Assembly (NCBI RefSeq): GCF_029026145.1
Contig: NZ_CP119078.1
Span: 2,293,036 to 2,357,035 of the forward strand
Origin: Legionella cardiaca
Lineage (GTDB): Bacteria; Pseudomonadota; Gammaproteobacteria; Legionellales; Legionellaceae
Length of the DNA: 64,000 nt
Direction: 5' to 3'
A model generated the notes under the pieces. That model was not told the origin of the DNA. It was given only the letters and a program-made list of their open reading frames with translations, and did not search any database. Both the position numbers and the translations under genes were made by a program. Shown piece after piece: positions 1-9,066 of this stretch (position 1 is its first letter; each line of letters begins with the position of its first letter).

Positions 1-2
1 TA

Positions 3-203
3 AGAACTCGTGACAGAGAGCGTAAATTAATTAAAAAGATTGAAGATGCGCTTGAGCGATTGCGCGATGAAGACTTTGGTTACTGCGAAGCTTGTGGCAT
101 TGAAATTGGATTGCGACGTCTGGAAGCACGCCCCACTGCCACGTTATGCATTGATTGCAAAACCTTGTCTGAAATTAAAGAACGCCAAAATCAAGGCAGC
201 TAA
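3..203 (+). CDS. dksA: DksA, RNA polymerase-binding transcription factor (C-terminal part)
   Basis: Only the last 66 residues are in the window; the 5' end lies before base 1. The visible part has the end of the coiled coil followed by the four-cysteine zinc finger, CEAC with CIDC 21 residues later, typical of DksA. DksA binds the RNA polymerase secondary channel and, with ppGpp, drives the stringent response; in Legionella this links starvation to the transmissive phase. A terminator-like hairpin follows 24 bp after the stop. The short TraR/YbiI-type zinc-finger proteins are the alternative, but the [12 protein letters not shown]-type context favours DksA. Confidence 0.88.
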   Translation, partial: RTRDRERKLIKKIEDALERLRDEDFGYCEACGIEIGLRRLEARPTATLCIDCKTLSEIKERQNQGS

Positions 204-226
204 TTACCCTTGCTGATCGCAAGCAT

Positions 227-260
227 CGGGGATTCTGCACTTCATATCCCCGTTTCTTTT
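227..260 (+). terminator. Rho-independent terminator after dksA
   Basis: A perfect 7-bp stem (CGGGGAT at 227-233, ATCCCCG at 246-252) with a 12-nt loop is followed by TTTCTTTT. It sits 24 bp after the dksA stop and would end that transcript before the convergent waaA gene. Confidence 0.75.
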
Positions 261-292
261 ACGTTCATAGCCACGTCATTTTAGACGTGTTA

Positions 293-398
293 CGCCATCC
301 AGAGCGAAGCGAAGGATCTTCTGAATGTGAGTAGTTATTGTACCCAAAGATAACGCCACATTTAGGAGATCCTTCGTCATAAACTCCTCACGATGACG
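293..398. repeat. Dispersed palindromic repeat, family A, copy 1
   Basis: This is an imperfect palindrome built around GAAGGATCTTCTGAATGTG and, about 35 bp later, its near reverse complement ending GGAGATCCTTC. The same arms with the same flanking words (CCAGAGCGAAGC on one side, ACTCCTCACGATGACG on the other) occur in opposite orientation at about 38499-38592. No open frame is present. It is probably a non-autonomous repeat sitting between the convergent dksA and waaA genes. Confidence 0.8.
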
Positions 399-428
399 TG
401 TGTTGCGAACGGTTACCAAATTTTTGTT

Positions 429-1724
429 CTAAGACCTCACGTCCAAGGCTGCAATCTCATTTGTTGTTTGTTTTAATGTGGTATCTATTTGTTCTACATA
501 TCTAGCGACAGCGCCTTTATTTGCCTCCAGGACATTGCTTGCATTGTGAATCAGACGGGCTTTACGCTTTTCATCATGGTGTAGAACAAAAATTTGTTCA
601 ATCAATTCATCTGCATTTTCCACCATCTCAATTGCCTCTGCATTCTTTAAATCACGGCAAATAGCTTTGAAATTATGCACATGTGGACCACTGAAGACCG
701 GTATCTGCATTGCAATAGGCTCTAGTACATTATGACCACCTACCGGTACAAAACTCCCGCCAACAAACGCATAATCACTCATTTGATACCATCCCAACAA
801 CTCTCCCAGAGAATCCAGAACAATCACTTCATTAGTGGGTGTTATCGTTTCGCGCTTTGAACGCAGCCCGGTATTAAATCCCATTTCGACGCTTAACTGA
901 TATATTTTTTGAAAACGTTCAGGATGACGCGGTGCAATTAACAGTACTACATCTGCAATGCCATTCTGAAGCTTTCTTAAACGTGACAAAATGAGTTCCT
1001 CTTCGTTTTCATGGGTACTGGCAACCATTACCGTCACTCGCTTATTTCCCCAGGCTTCTTTTAATTCCTTAAAAACCTGACTGTTAATGTCTTGAGTTTG
1101 TAGATCAAACTTCATATTTCCTAATACCTGCACCGTATTTTCATTAGCGCCGAGGGCTTGATAGCGTTTTGCATCATCCTCAGTTTGAGCCAAAATATAG
1201 TCAAATTGTTGCAATAATGGTTTAAAAAGAAATTTAACTTTCTTATAACCTTGATAGGAACGCTCTGAAAGACGAGCGTTTACCAGGAAAAGAGAAATAT
1301 TAGCGCGATGAGCATAGTAGCCTAAATTTGGCCATAACTCTGTTTCTACAAAAATGGCAGCTTTGGGTTTTACTTTTTTATAAAAACGGCGTACAACACT
1401 TGGTATATCATAAGGAACATATTGATGAATAACTTTCGCACCAAAGCGCTGCTGCACCCGCTGAGCGCCTGTAGGTGTCATTGTGGTAAATAAAATTCGC
1501 CACTGTTTATGAAGTAACTCATCAACTAAAGGGGTAATAGCGATAACTTCACCTAATGAAACAGCATGAACCCACAAATCAATGTCTTCTATTTTTTTAT
1601 TGCTTAATGCAAACCGTTCAAGGATTCGCTCACGATAGGCTGGAATTTGCCGCCCCTTCCACCACAATCTAACTAGTAAATAGGGTGTTAACAGGTACAA
1701 CAAAATAGAATAGAGGTATCGCAT
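429..1724 (-). CDS. waaA: 3-deoxy-D-manno-octulosonic acid (Kdo) transferase
   Basis: WaaA (KdtA) transfers Kdo from CMP-Kdo to lipid IVA at the inner membrane, an essential step of LPS core assembly. The 431-residue length matches the family (E. coli 425). The N-terminus has one hydrophobic anchor (about residues 1-20), followed by a GT-B glycosyltransferase fold. Visible family signatures are HAVSLGEV near residue 52, ETELWPN near 127 and the glycine-rich GGSFVPVGGHNVLEP in the C-terminal half. It is a single gene, convergent with dksA. The lipid A genes msbA and lpxK are elsewhere in this window. The start ATG is followed at once by the hydrophobic anchor. Confidence 0.95.
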   Translation of the reverse strand: MRYLYSILLYLLTPYLLVRLWWKGRQIPAYRERILERFALSNKKIEDIDLWVHAVSLGEVIAITPLVDELLHKQWRILFTTMTPTGAQRVQQRFGAKVIHQYVPYDIPSVVRRFYKKVKPKAAIFVETELWPNLGYYAHRANISLFLVNARLSERSYQGYKKVKFLFKPLLQQFDYILAQTEDDAKRYQALGANENTVQVLGNMKFDLQTQDINSQVFKELKEAWGNKRVTVMVASTHENEEELILSRLRKLQNGIADVVLLIAPRHPERFQKIYQLSVEMGFNTGLRSKRETITPTNEVIVLDSLGELLGWYQMSDYAFVGGSFVPVGGHNVLEPIAMQIPVFSGPHVHNFKAICRDLKNAEAIEMVENADELIEQIFVLHHDEKRKARLIHNASNVLEANKGAVARYVEQIDTTLKQTTNEIAALDVRS

Positions 1725-1963
1725 AACTTATCCAGAAAAAAAAAAGCAAGTATATATTTATTTCATTCACTTGCGTTTAAAATTTTAATCTATTTTTATT
1801 TTTTAATAAAAAATAGTGTATTCAAATAGATTTAGCCGAATTAATTGGCTAAATAACGCGACATTGCTAAGAAAAAGTTAATTCCAGCATATTTGAAGTT
1901 ATAGGCATATAATTAAGCTTAGAATGGAACAGTTATTAACAGTAAGATTGGATACTTAACCAC

Positions 1964-2836
1964 ATGAATTTACGTGATTTCTTTACTCACTATCACTGGT
2001 GGGGAAAAATAATAGGCGCTTTATTCGGCTATCTCATTGGAGGTCCTGCCGGTGCCCTATTTGGTATTCTTATTGGTAATTTTTTCGATCGCGGTCTAAT
2101 AGAGCATTTTAATCAACCTCATTGGCATTATTATAAAGAGCGTCGTGAGGCCGTACAGAAAGTTTTCTTTGAAGCAACTTTTTCGGTAATGGGGCATATT
2201 GCCAAAGCAGATGGCCGGGTATCCGAGGCAGAAATTAGCATGGCAAAAACATTGATGGATGAAATGAGATTAAGCCATGAACAAAAAAAATTAGCAAAAC
2301 AATTTTTTAACGAAGGGAAAGCCTTTACATTTGACTTAGCCAACGTCCTGACACGCCTGGATGAAGCTTGTTACGACAACCCGGAACTTTTAAAACTGTT
2401 TATGGATATTCAATACCGTGCAGCTAAAACTGATAATTTTTCTGAAGCTAAAATGCATGCTCTGGATGTCGTTTTTCGACGTTTGGGATTTGCACCCATT
2501 CGCCAGCAGTATCGTTTTTATGAAGATTTTGGCTTTAGAAATTCCCAGTCATCATCACAGCAATCCCAATCCCAGCATTCCACTGGCGAAAAGCAACGTT
2601 ATCAAAGTTATCAAACGCCACCCAATAGTTTGGCCCATGCTTACGCCATCTTAGAAGTTGATAAAAATGCCAACAAACAAGAGGTCAAGCGTGCTTACCG
2701 GCGTTTAATTAGTCGCAATCACCCTGATAAATTAATTGCTCAAGGTCTCCCTGAACAAATGATAAAGATAGCCAATGATAAAACCCAAAAAATTCGTAAA
2801 GCTTATGAGCAAATCTGTGCTAGCAAAGGTTGGTAA
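1964..2836 (+). CDS. djlA: DjlA, membrane-anchored J-domain co-chaperone
   Basis: DjlA is a type III membrane co-chaperone that stimulates DnaK ATPase through a cytoplasmic J domain. Residues about 12-40 form one glycine-rich membrane segment with GxxxG-type spacing (dimerisation in E. coli DjlA). Residues about 60-180 resemble the TerB-like acidic helical domain. A Q/S-rich linker (about 193-215) leads to a C-terminal J domain (about 222-290) with the diagnostic HPD tripeptide in SRNHPDKL. At 290 residues it is close to the E. coli protein (271). It stands alone, 240 bp from the divergent waaA start. Confidence 0.93.
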   Translation: MNLRDFFTHYHWWGKIIGALFGYLIGGPAGALFGILIGNFFDRGLIEHFNQPHWHYYKERREAVQKVFFEATFSVMGHIAKADGRVSEAEISMAKTLMDEMRLSHEQKKLAKQFFNEGKAFTFDLANVLTRLDEACYDNPELLKLFMDIQYRAAKTDNFSEAKMHALDVVFRRLGFAPIRQQYRFYEDFGFRNSQSSSQQSQSQHSTGEKQRYQSYQTPPNSLAHAYAILEVDKNANKQEVKRAYRRLISRNHPDKLIAQGLPEQMIKIANDKTQKIRKAYEQICASKGW

Positions 2837-2991
2837 TCTAGCCTTAATTAATCCATCTATCTCCCAACTCCTATCTCACCATTATTTTTGTAATCAATTT
2901 TCAACATAATTGGTTTAACTGTAATAAAATTATACATATTAGGCTTTTTATAACTCAACACGACACTACTTCCATTTTATGGGCCTGTTGT

Positions 2992-4470
2992 ATGCTGAAA
3001 GTTATTAATCTGATGACCGAGCTAAAGTATAAAAATATTTCTGAAAAGGGAATTTGTGCAGGATTAACGTTAATGTGGATGCAAGCTTGGTTAAGTGGTC
3101 GGGAAGAGGAAATTAAATTTTTTAATCGGTTAAATGGAATTCTCAACTCGAATAAAAGCAATAAAGAGTTAGCTATTGAAATAGAAGCTGTTAGAAAAAA
3201 AATTAAAGCAGGATTTCCAGTTAAAAAATTAACCGACGAAGAATATAATTTATTGGAAATTGTGGCCTTCTTTGATGGAATTCAACTTTATCAAAAACCT
3301 TCAAAGCATCCTGATTTCTTACTCGGGAAACATCTAAGTCAAGTAGACATTGAAACTATCTCGATAGTCACCGCCTCGGATGCCATACAAGCACTTGGGA
3401 ATTTAAAAAAAATATTCAGTGAACCAGGAGCCTACAATAAACAAGAGTTAGAAAATTATTTGAATGACCTTTGCAGTATTATTGCTGACGAATATGATAA
3501 ATTGGCGATCTCAATCAGCTCGGGTCAACATCGCTTTGGACTTCGTTATGATAAACCTTCAAAGCAATGGATCATGGTTGAACAGACCCTTTTGGGAGAA
3601 AAAATTGAACGCTATCAATTTGAAACTGAAGATTTAGCCTCTTTCATTAAAGGAGTTTTCCTTACAGACGAGAGTGTTATTTTTAATATTGATATTTTTG
3701 CAACTAATAACAAACTTCCTTCCAATTCTGTAATAGAGAAATTAAATCAATTTAGAGAACAACACTTAACAGCATTTAACAAACAAAGAGCAGAAAAAAA
3801 GACCTCTTACACTGAAATGACAATAGCCCATATTGCAGCCTATTACGGCCATCTTGATTATTTAGCGAAATATAGCAAATTTAAAATCCCTCTTGATAAA
3901 ACTACAAACGAAGGATATACCCCTCTTCACTTTGCAGCCAGAAGCAATCAACTTGAGGCTATGGAGCTCCTTTTGCAATCGACGAATGCTTTAAATGTTG
4001 CCGCCAACGATGGCGTAACGGCAACTTATATTGCTGCAGAAGAAGGTTTTACAGAAATGCTCTGTAAAATGATGGCTCGCGGAGCCAACGTTCTGCAAAT
4101 AGGCCCTGATAATAAATCAGCCCTTGATTTAGCTTTGGAAAACAAGCAAATGAGAATGGTTTTAGTTATTCTTACAACCATCAATCCCCGTGATTTAACT
4201 AAAACTCAATTAAATACGTTACAGAAATACAGAAAGGAATTACTGCGCGAATGTATCAACTTCATAAAAAATCTTGATGAAAATGTTCAAATTAAATATC
4301 TAAGCGATATTAGGGATAGTAACAATGCTTTGGGTTTTATTTTTAATCATCATAAGCCTAGTCACAATCCTTATAAACTCTTCAAGCAGGCGCTTAATAC
4401 AAAAACCGATGAGATGAAAGAAATAGCAAAAACTTTGGAAGGCATTATTTCCACCGCAAGATTTCACTAA
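2992..4470 (+). CDS. Ankyrin-repeat protein with papain-like N-terminal motifs, putative Dot/Icm effector
   Basis: This 492-residue protein has two visible parts. Residues about 275-400 carry about four ankyrin units (AHIAAYYGHLDYL, GYTPLHFAARSNQLEAMELLL, ATYIAAEEGFTEML, SALDLALENKQMRMVL). The N-terminal part has GICAGLTLMWMQAW with Cys22 at the start of a helix, and SSGQHRFGLRYD with His180 leading into a beta strand, the arrangement of C58/YopT-like papain folds. The usual Asp/Asn after the His strand is not evident (Val-Glu-Gln follows the Trp), so activity may be lost or changed. Legionella has many ankyrin effectors, some with a papain-like N-terminal fold. No good ribosome site precedes ATG 2992; ATG 3013 is an alternative. 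Secretion is an inference. Confidence 0.72.
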   Translation: MLKVINLMTELKYKNISEKGICAGLTLMWMQAWLSGREEEIKFFNRLNGILNSNKSNKELAIEIEAVRKKIKAGFPVKKLTDEEYNLLEIVAFFDGIQLYQKPSKHPDFLLGKHLSQVDIETISIVTASDAIQALGNLKKIFSEPGAYNKQELENYLNDLCSIIADEYDKLAISISSGQHRFGLRYDKPSKQWIMVEQTLLGEKIERYQFETEDLASFIKGVFLTDESVIFNIDIFATNNKLPSNSVIEKLNQFREQHLTAFNKQRAEKKTSYTEMTIAHIAAYYGHLDYLAKYSKFKIPLDKTTNEGYTPLHFAARSNQLEAMELLLQSTNALNVAANDGVTATYIAAEEGFTEMLCKMMARGANVLQIGPDNKSALDLALENKQMRMVLVILTTINPRDLTKTQLNTLQKYRKELLRECINFIKNLDENVQIKYLSDIRDSNNALGFIFNHHKPSHNPYKLFKQALNTKTDEMKEIAKTLEGIISTARFH

Positions 4471-4626
4471 ATATGTTTCTGTTTTGCAATTGACATCATT
4501 GCTATTAAAACCTCCTCCAGCCTTCTGTCACGAGAGGCTTAAGCTGTTAATACAGGCGGACACATTCATCCAAGAATCCCATCTATCTGGATAAACTGCT
4601 GAGGGACCGCTCCGACTTAAAGAGTT

Positions 4627-4659
4627 ATTAAGACTTTCTTAATATTATTTGTTTAAAAT
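4627..4659 (+). promoter_or_regulatory. PmrA-box-like promoter of the 4691 gene
   Basis: Half-site ATTAAGACT (4627-4635), a 2-nt spacer, then half-site CTTAATATT (4638-4646, a perfect match to the published Legionella PmrA half-site cTTAATatT). A 7-nt gap follows, then a -10-like TAAAAT at 4654-4659. The same geometry precedes five other candidate effector genes in this window. Confidence 0.55.
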
Positions 4660-4690
4660 ACCCACGCTTCTAATAGATGGAGATGGCTCA

Positions 4691-6406
4691 GTGAATTATG
4701 ATATCAAAGCAAGAATGATGTTAGCGCAATTTCATAGCACTGTTTCAGTAGAAAATCTCTCCTCTCATGAAACCATTCGTATTGCAACAGCAGCCTTATT
4801 AATTTATCAAAACTATTGCACATCACCCGAAAAAAGCAATCTTGCTCAATCTGAATACTTTCAAGAATTATTAAACACACTTACAACCTATAAGGCAGCA
4901 ATTATTAGTAAAAAAAGTTGGTGGCAACGATTGATTGGATTTTTTGGGATTCTTCCTGAAGAAGAAAATCAGTTACAGCGCGTCATTAAACAAGTGAAAT
5001 CTTCAGTTGCTGATGCAGTAAAAAAACACGACCGCATTTATTATCCTAATTTTTTACTTCGAGTATTGAGATTTTTTGGTTTTAATTTGAAGGAGATATT
5101 ACATCGCAAACATTATGATGAATATCGACCTCACGAAAAGCTCACCTATTTATCTCATCACCTAATGGGTAAAACGGATCTAAATCACCATGAAATATTG
5201 CAGGGTAAAGCAAAATCAAGCGCCTACCAGCACTTCGCTAATGACATCAACGATTTTATTAAACAAGAAGGAGCTCGTCTTGATGGGGAGACAAAAGAGC
5301 TATTTAAAAAACTGCTTACACAGATTGGTGATTGCTCGAAATTAGCAAACGAACTCGATTCCATTTTTATTCTTAATCAAGTAAGTCAACAAAACACTCA
5401 GCAAGAATTTATTAGTGATTTAACTTATCGAATTTTAAAAGCCCTTATAGAAATGTCCATAGGCGATTCACTGATCATTCCTCATGGCTTTCACTCCACG
5501 AACGGTGGACATGCGACCGTCATTGAATGCATGCGTGTTGATGAAAACAACGTTGTCCTTAAGATTATTAATACGGGTGCGGGAGAAGAAAAAACGGAAA
5601 GCTATCGAGTTCTTTTTAAATCGTTATTTACTGCGAGCAATACCAGACCAATTAAAGTAACTAGTCCCCTAAGTATTCATGAGATAATTAATAATAACTA
5701 TATCGAAGAATTATTAACGCCATTGATTATTGAAACTGATCAATTGGAAGCACAAAGCAAAATGACAAGTTTATTTTTGCGGTTATACCAAGAAGGAAAA
5801 CTTCATGATGATACACACCATTTAACGTTACAAACGAATGGTACATGCGGCCACTCTTCTTTACTTGAATGGTTTAAAACCAGGATACCTGAATCTGCTT
5901 TTTTATTATTTAATCTTTTTGTCACGCAAAAATCATTTCAACGACTTGAAGAATTTCGCCAAAATTATAATCCAGCTGATTTTGCCGAAGATATTAATGT
6001 TGCTTTGACCGACTTATCGCTAGCTGGAAAAAACACTGTAAACGAGGCTCAAAAGCAACTCCTCGATGCTCGCGAAAAAATGGCTAATGAATGTCGTGAC
6101 TTAAAATTGCAACTTAATAAGCTACTGCAGAAGAAAGGAAAAACTCTTTCAAGGATTGCTAATTTTACTAACTATTATGAAAAAAAATGTCTACCAGGTA
6201 AGCTTAAAGAACAGGAGCAGGAAAAGGTAGCCCAGGCAAATCCAATGACCTCATGGTCATCAACCCACTCAAGAGGACTATTTTCTATTTTTTCATCCAG
6301 CCAGCCTGAGAAACTAAGCGAGCGAGCTGAAAAAGCTATCCTCGCCAAGAAAATTGCCGGCCATGAATCGTTTCTGGAAACGATAAACCTCATCAGTGTC
6401 CCTTAA
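4691..6406 (+). CDS. Large unknown protein, putative effector with permuted papain-like motifs
   Basis: I do not recognise the family. The open frame extends up to TTG 4649, but a likely -10 hexamer lies at 4654-4659. GTG 4691 is preceded by GGAG (4679-4682) at 8-nt spacing, so I place the start there (571 residues). The sequence has GGHATVIECMRVD (His codon at 5510) leading into a strand ending IINTG, and about 112 residues later QTNGTCGHSSLLEW (Cys codon at 5846) with a Gln five residues before the Cys. The His-then-Cys order suggests a circularly permuted papain-like fold. The last 140 residues are coiled-coil-like. The length, promoter and position beside an ankyrin gene suggest a Dot/Icm effector. 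The catalytic assignment is inference. Confidence 0.6.
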   Translation: MNYDIKARMMLAQFHSTVSVENLSSHETIRIATAALLIYQNYCTSPEKSNLAQSEYFQELLNTLTTYKAAIISKKSWWQRLIGFFGILPEEENQLQRVIKQVKSSVADAVKKHDRIYYPNFLLRVLRFFGFNLKEILHRKHYDEYRPHEKLTYLSHHLMGKTDLNHHEILQGKAKSSAYQHFANDINDFIKQEGARLDGETKELFKKLLTQIGDCSKLANELDSIFILNQVSQQNTQQEFISDLTYRILKALIEMSIGDSLIIPHGFHSTNGGHATVIECMRVDENNVVLKIINTGAGEEKTESYRVLFKSLFTASNTRPIKVTSPLSIHEIINNNYIEELLTPLIIETDQLEAQSKMTSLFLRLYQEGKLHDDTHHLTLQTNGTCGHSSLLEWFKTRIPESAFLLFNLFVTQKSFQRLEEFRQNYNPADFAEDINVALTDLSLAGKNTVNEAQKQLLDAREKMANECRDLKLQLNKLLQKKGKTLSRIANFTNYYEKKCLPGKLKEQEQEKVAQANPMTSWSSTHSRGLFSIFSSSQPEKLSERAEKAILAKKIAGHESFLETINLISVP

Positions 6407-6426
6407 AACCGCTTACTCATTCCAAA

Positions 6427-7011
6427 TTACCCTATTGCCATGTTGCTTTTATTATCTGCTTCAATGTCTGAATTTAAATTATCCCCTACTGGCTGAGAGA
6501 TTGCGCTGATAGCCAAGCTTAGAGCGTTCAGATCCACAACTGGATTTGGGACTATAGGTATCAAACATTTAGCTAATTGCTTAGCTATCGGACCAGAAAA
6601 ACACATGCCGAAGCAACTTCCTATAAAGAGGGGGACAAGAGTAGCGCTATAACATATTGCCTGCGTATTCGCTGAAGCTTCTGTTGCTTGTAAAACGGGA
6701 ATGCTAATCGCTAAATAAATCCCAGTAAAAAAAATTCCCCCTATGCACCCCATTGATTTAACAAAACAAGGATCCTGTGCTTTCTTTTCAAATTCTTCTT
6801 TTACTTCATTGTTGCGAATTTTATTCTTCTTGGAATAATCCTGCATGGCTTTTGTAACTTCAGCATCTATAGCTTTGTCCACGTAGTTAGTTTGAATCTC
6901 CGGAAGAAGGGGTCTGTCACTAAAACGAAAAAACAAATGTGGATTTAATTTCTGCACAGCCTCTGCGGCAAGCTCTTTTAGAGAGGGAATCTCTTTAGTC
7001 TTTTTTACCAT
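6427..7011 (-). CDS. Unknown membrane protein with two hydrophobic segments
   Basis: The 194-residue protein has a charged N-terminal third with helical character (about residues 45-80). Two long hydrophobic segments follow at about 88-110 (GCIGGIFFTGIYLAISIPVL) and 122-140 (YSATLVPLFIGSCFGMCF), a cysteine-rich pair separated by a short polar loop, then a polar tail. It is convergent with the preceding candidate effector and only 20 bp away. I recognise no family. The soluble-hairpin-soluble layout is common among Legionella effectors that insert in host membranes, but no PmrA-type box was found upstream, so this is only a possibility. Upstream on the minus strand there is a good TATAAT. Confidence 0.6.
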   Translation of the reverse strand: MVKKTKEIPSLKELAAEAVQKLNPHLFFRFSDRPLLPEIQTNYVDKAIDAEVTKAMQDYSKKNKIRNNEVKEEFEKKAQDPCFVKSMGCIGGIFFTGIYLAISIPVLQATEASANTQAICYSATLVPLFIGSCFGMCFSGPIAKQLAKCLIPIVPNPVVDLNALSLAISAISQPVGDNLNSDIEADNKSNMAIG

Positions 7012-7214
7012 TTGACGCTCATCTTTTAGTCTATCGGTAATTATTTATATTAACTTCGATTATATACAAAAATGAAACGATGTAGGAAATTTAAAAGCAT
7101 TTTATCTTATAAAACAACAACAAAAATTCGTTGTGTAATACTAGCTGATTAATAATCAAGTAATTAATCAATTTGAAAGCTATGATTAAAGAGAATCAAT
7201 GAAGGATTTAGATT

Positions 7215-8024
7215 ATGGCTTGGCTATATACCCTTATTGGCTTATTAACCATTTTGATAGTTGTAGTTATCCAATATTTTCGTGGAGTAAAACTAAGACA
7301 TTCGGTTTGGACAATTATCCTCGCTCTCGTTTTTACTCTTGCAATGACAAAGCTTTATGGAATTGCCTATTACCAGGCATGGACCTTTGAAGACGACTTA
7401 AAAAAAGAGGCACCGCTGTTTATATTACTTGAAAAAACATCGCCCGCTGCCTTTCAAAATTATATTGATAAAGCCAAGCGAGATATTATTTATTTCCATT
7501 CGAAACATCTTATCGCTTATACCAATGAATTTGTTACTAGTGAAATAGCAAAATATGAAGCAAAGGCTTCTGATGAATCACTTTACCATGAAACTAAACG
7601 AATCATTGATTACTATAATAAAATTTATCAAATTGACCCTCTCTTGGTCGTTTACTCTGAATTCCCGAATCAATTTGCCAATGTTGTGAATCTGGAACAA
7701 TTAGACCAACTTTCTGATAGCACAGCAAAGCAACTTTATGATTCACAAAAAGCTATCATACAAAGCGCTTTAGACTCACCACAACCTGCTTTATCACCAG
7801 AAAAATTTCATCAGGCACAAATTATCTTAAGCGATATATTTCAAACATTAATACAACGTTATGGGGAAACAGTTGTCAAAAACAGTTTTGAAAATCCCCA
7901 GGATCCATCACTTAATAGACAGGTGCAAGCAAAGATTTTAATGGATTTCTATCAATTACTTTATAAGAGAGGTAAAGAAGACACCGGCTTAGTCTTGCGA
8001 GCCATCGCCAGTACTTCTTCTTGA
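7215..8024 (+). CDS. Unknown inner-membrane protein with N-terminal transmembrane pair
   Basis: This is a 269-residue protein of unknown family. Two membrane segments lie at the N-terminus (about residues 3-22, and about 30-50 after RGVKLRHSVW). A long polar, helix-rich domain (about residues 60-265) follows, presumably periplasmic. The start is supported by AAGGA at 7202-7206, 8 nt before ATG 7215; an ATG at 7199 belongs to another frame. The LuxR-type regulator begins 115 bp downstream on the same strand but probably has its own promoter. Confidence 0.65.
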   Translation: MAWLYTLIGLLTILIVVVIQYFRGVKLRHSVWTIILALVFTLAMTKLYGIAYYQAWTFEDDLKKEAPLFILLEKTSPAAFQNYIDKAKRDIIYFHSKHLIAYTNEFVTSEIAKYEAKASDESLYHETKRIIDYYNKIYQIDPLLVVYSEFPNQFANVVNLEQLDQLSDSTAKQLYDSQKAIIQSALDSPQPALSPEKFHQAQIILSDIFQTLIQRYGETVVKNSFENPQDPSLNRQVQAKILMDFYQLLYKRGKEDTGLVLRAIASTSS

Positions 8025-8139
8025 TGATTTCCAATCAAATTGGGATTTAGTGCTTTCATTAATCAATTTTACTGCTTGAACATGTTTAATCTTTCAAAGA
8101 TAGGTTTCTGCTATACTTCCCAAGTAAGAGACTTCCATA

Positions 8140-9024
8140 TTGCAAGATCAAAATATGAATAGCTATAACAACATGAAGCTGTATACATCTTATTTAAATG
8201 GTTGTTACCAGCATATTTTCCAACAGACGATTATTAATAGCTGGGGATATTTATACTTTGATTTAAATGGCCGATATTTGCAATTAATGTCTGATAAAAA
8301 TTTGCTCGATCTTTTTTTAAAAAATGATTTATACATCGATCAGATTATTGATGTTTCCAACAATAAGAATAACTATTTTTCGTCGGATGTGCTAACTGAC
8401 CAATTTACCTCTGATAAAGTTAGACAGATTCTAATTGATAATAAATATAGTTACTTCTTTGACATCATAAATAGACAACCTGATTTTATAGAAATCTATA
8501 CCTTTGCAACAAGTGTTGATCCGCACCAGGCAGGCAATTTTTCATTAAACAATATCGACATTTTAAAATTAATTAGCCAGGATCTGGGCGCTCGCTGCCG
8601 AAAGTTATTAACGAAAGAAAATGTTCTACTCCTACCAAAAGATTTTATTATTCAAATTAATGGAATTTTTCAATTGCAAAAAGATACGAAGCCTTCGGGA
8701 TTACTCGATATAATTTTAGAAACGACACAGGCTTCATCAAAATTAAAAGAGAGCGTAAACGATAAATCTTTTGATTTTAATTTATTGCCTTTCAATTTTG
8801 TAGCTTATAAAGAGCTTACCCATAAAGAAAAAGAAATGATTTATTTATATTATTTTGGCTTTAATTTCTATCGAATAGCTGACATTTTAGAAATTTCAAA
8901 ACGAACCGTTGATAAACATTTTGAAAATATCAAGAAAAAGCTTAATTGTGAAAGCACAGGACAGATAATTCCCCAGCTATTAAGAACTAATATTACTATC
9001 AACGACTTTATAAAAAAATGCTAA
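8140..9024 (+). CDS. LuxR-family transcriptional regulator
   Basis: The C-terminal 60 residues form a LuxR/FixJ helix-turn-helix: LTHKEKEMIYLYYFG, then IADILEISKRTVDKHFENI and KKLNC, with the expected Glu, the invariant TVxxH-type recognition helix and KLNC ending. The roughly 220-residue N-terminal domain is not a response-regulator receiver (no DD...D...K set). It resembles the sensor part of short Legionella LuxR regulators (LpnR type) but no ligand can be assigned. The TTG start at 8140 is preferred because TAAGAG (8125-8130) lies 9 nt upstream; ATG 8155 lacks a ribosome site. It marks the left edge of the accessory island. Confidence 0.85.
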   Translation: MQDQNMNSYNNMKLYTSYLNGCYQHIFQQTIINSWGYLYFDLNGRYLQLMSDKNLLDLFLKNDLYIDQIIDVSNNKNNYFSSDVLTDQFTSDKVRQILIDNKYSYFFDIINRQPDFIEIYTFATSVDPHQAGNFSLNNIDILKLISQDLGARCRKLLTKENVLLLPKDFIIQINGIFQLQKDTKPSGLLDIILETTQASSKLKESVNDKSFDFNLLPFNFVAYKELTHKEKEMIYLYYFGFNFYRIADILEISKRTVDKHFENIKKKLNCESTGQIIPQLLRTNITINDFIKKC

Positions 9025-9066
9025 ATTACTTATGTCGCAAAGAGGGCTAACCCACCCATAAATAAT

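Noticed and set aside
2131-2343. Antisense open frame inside djlA
   Set aside because: It overlaps a well-supported gene completely, has no ribosome site, and its codon pattern is that of an antisense shadow.
4471-4626. Short palindromic-looking segment around 4515-4560 between the ankyrin gene and the next gene
   Set aside because: No convincing stem with a T-tract and no repeat copy elsewhere in the window was found.
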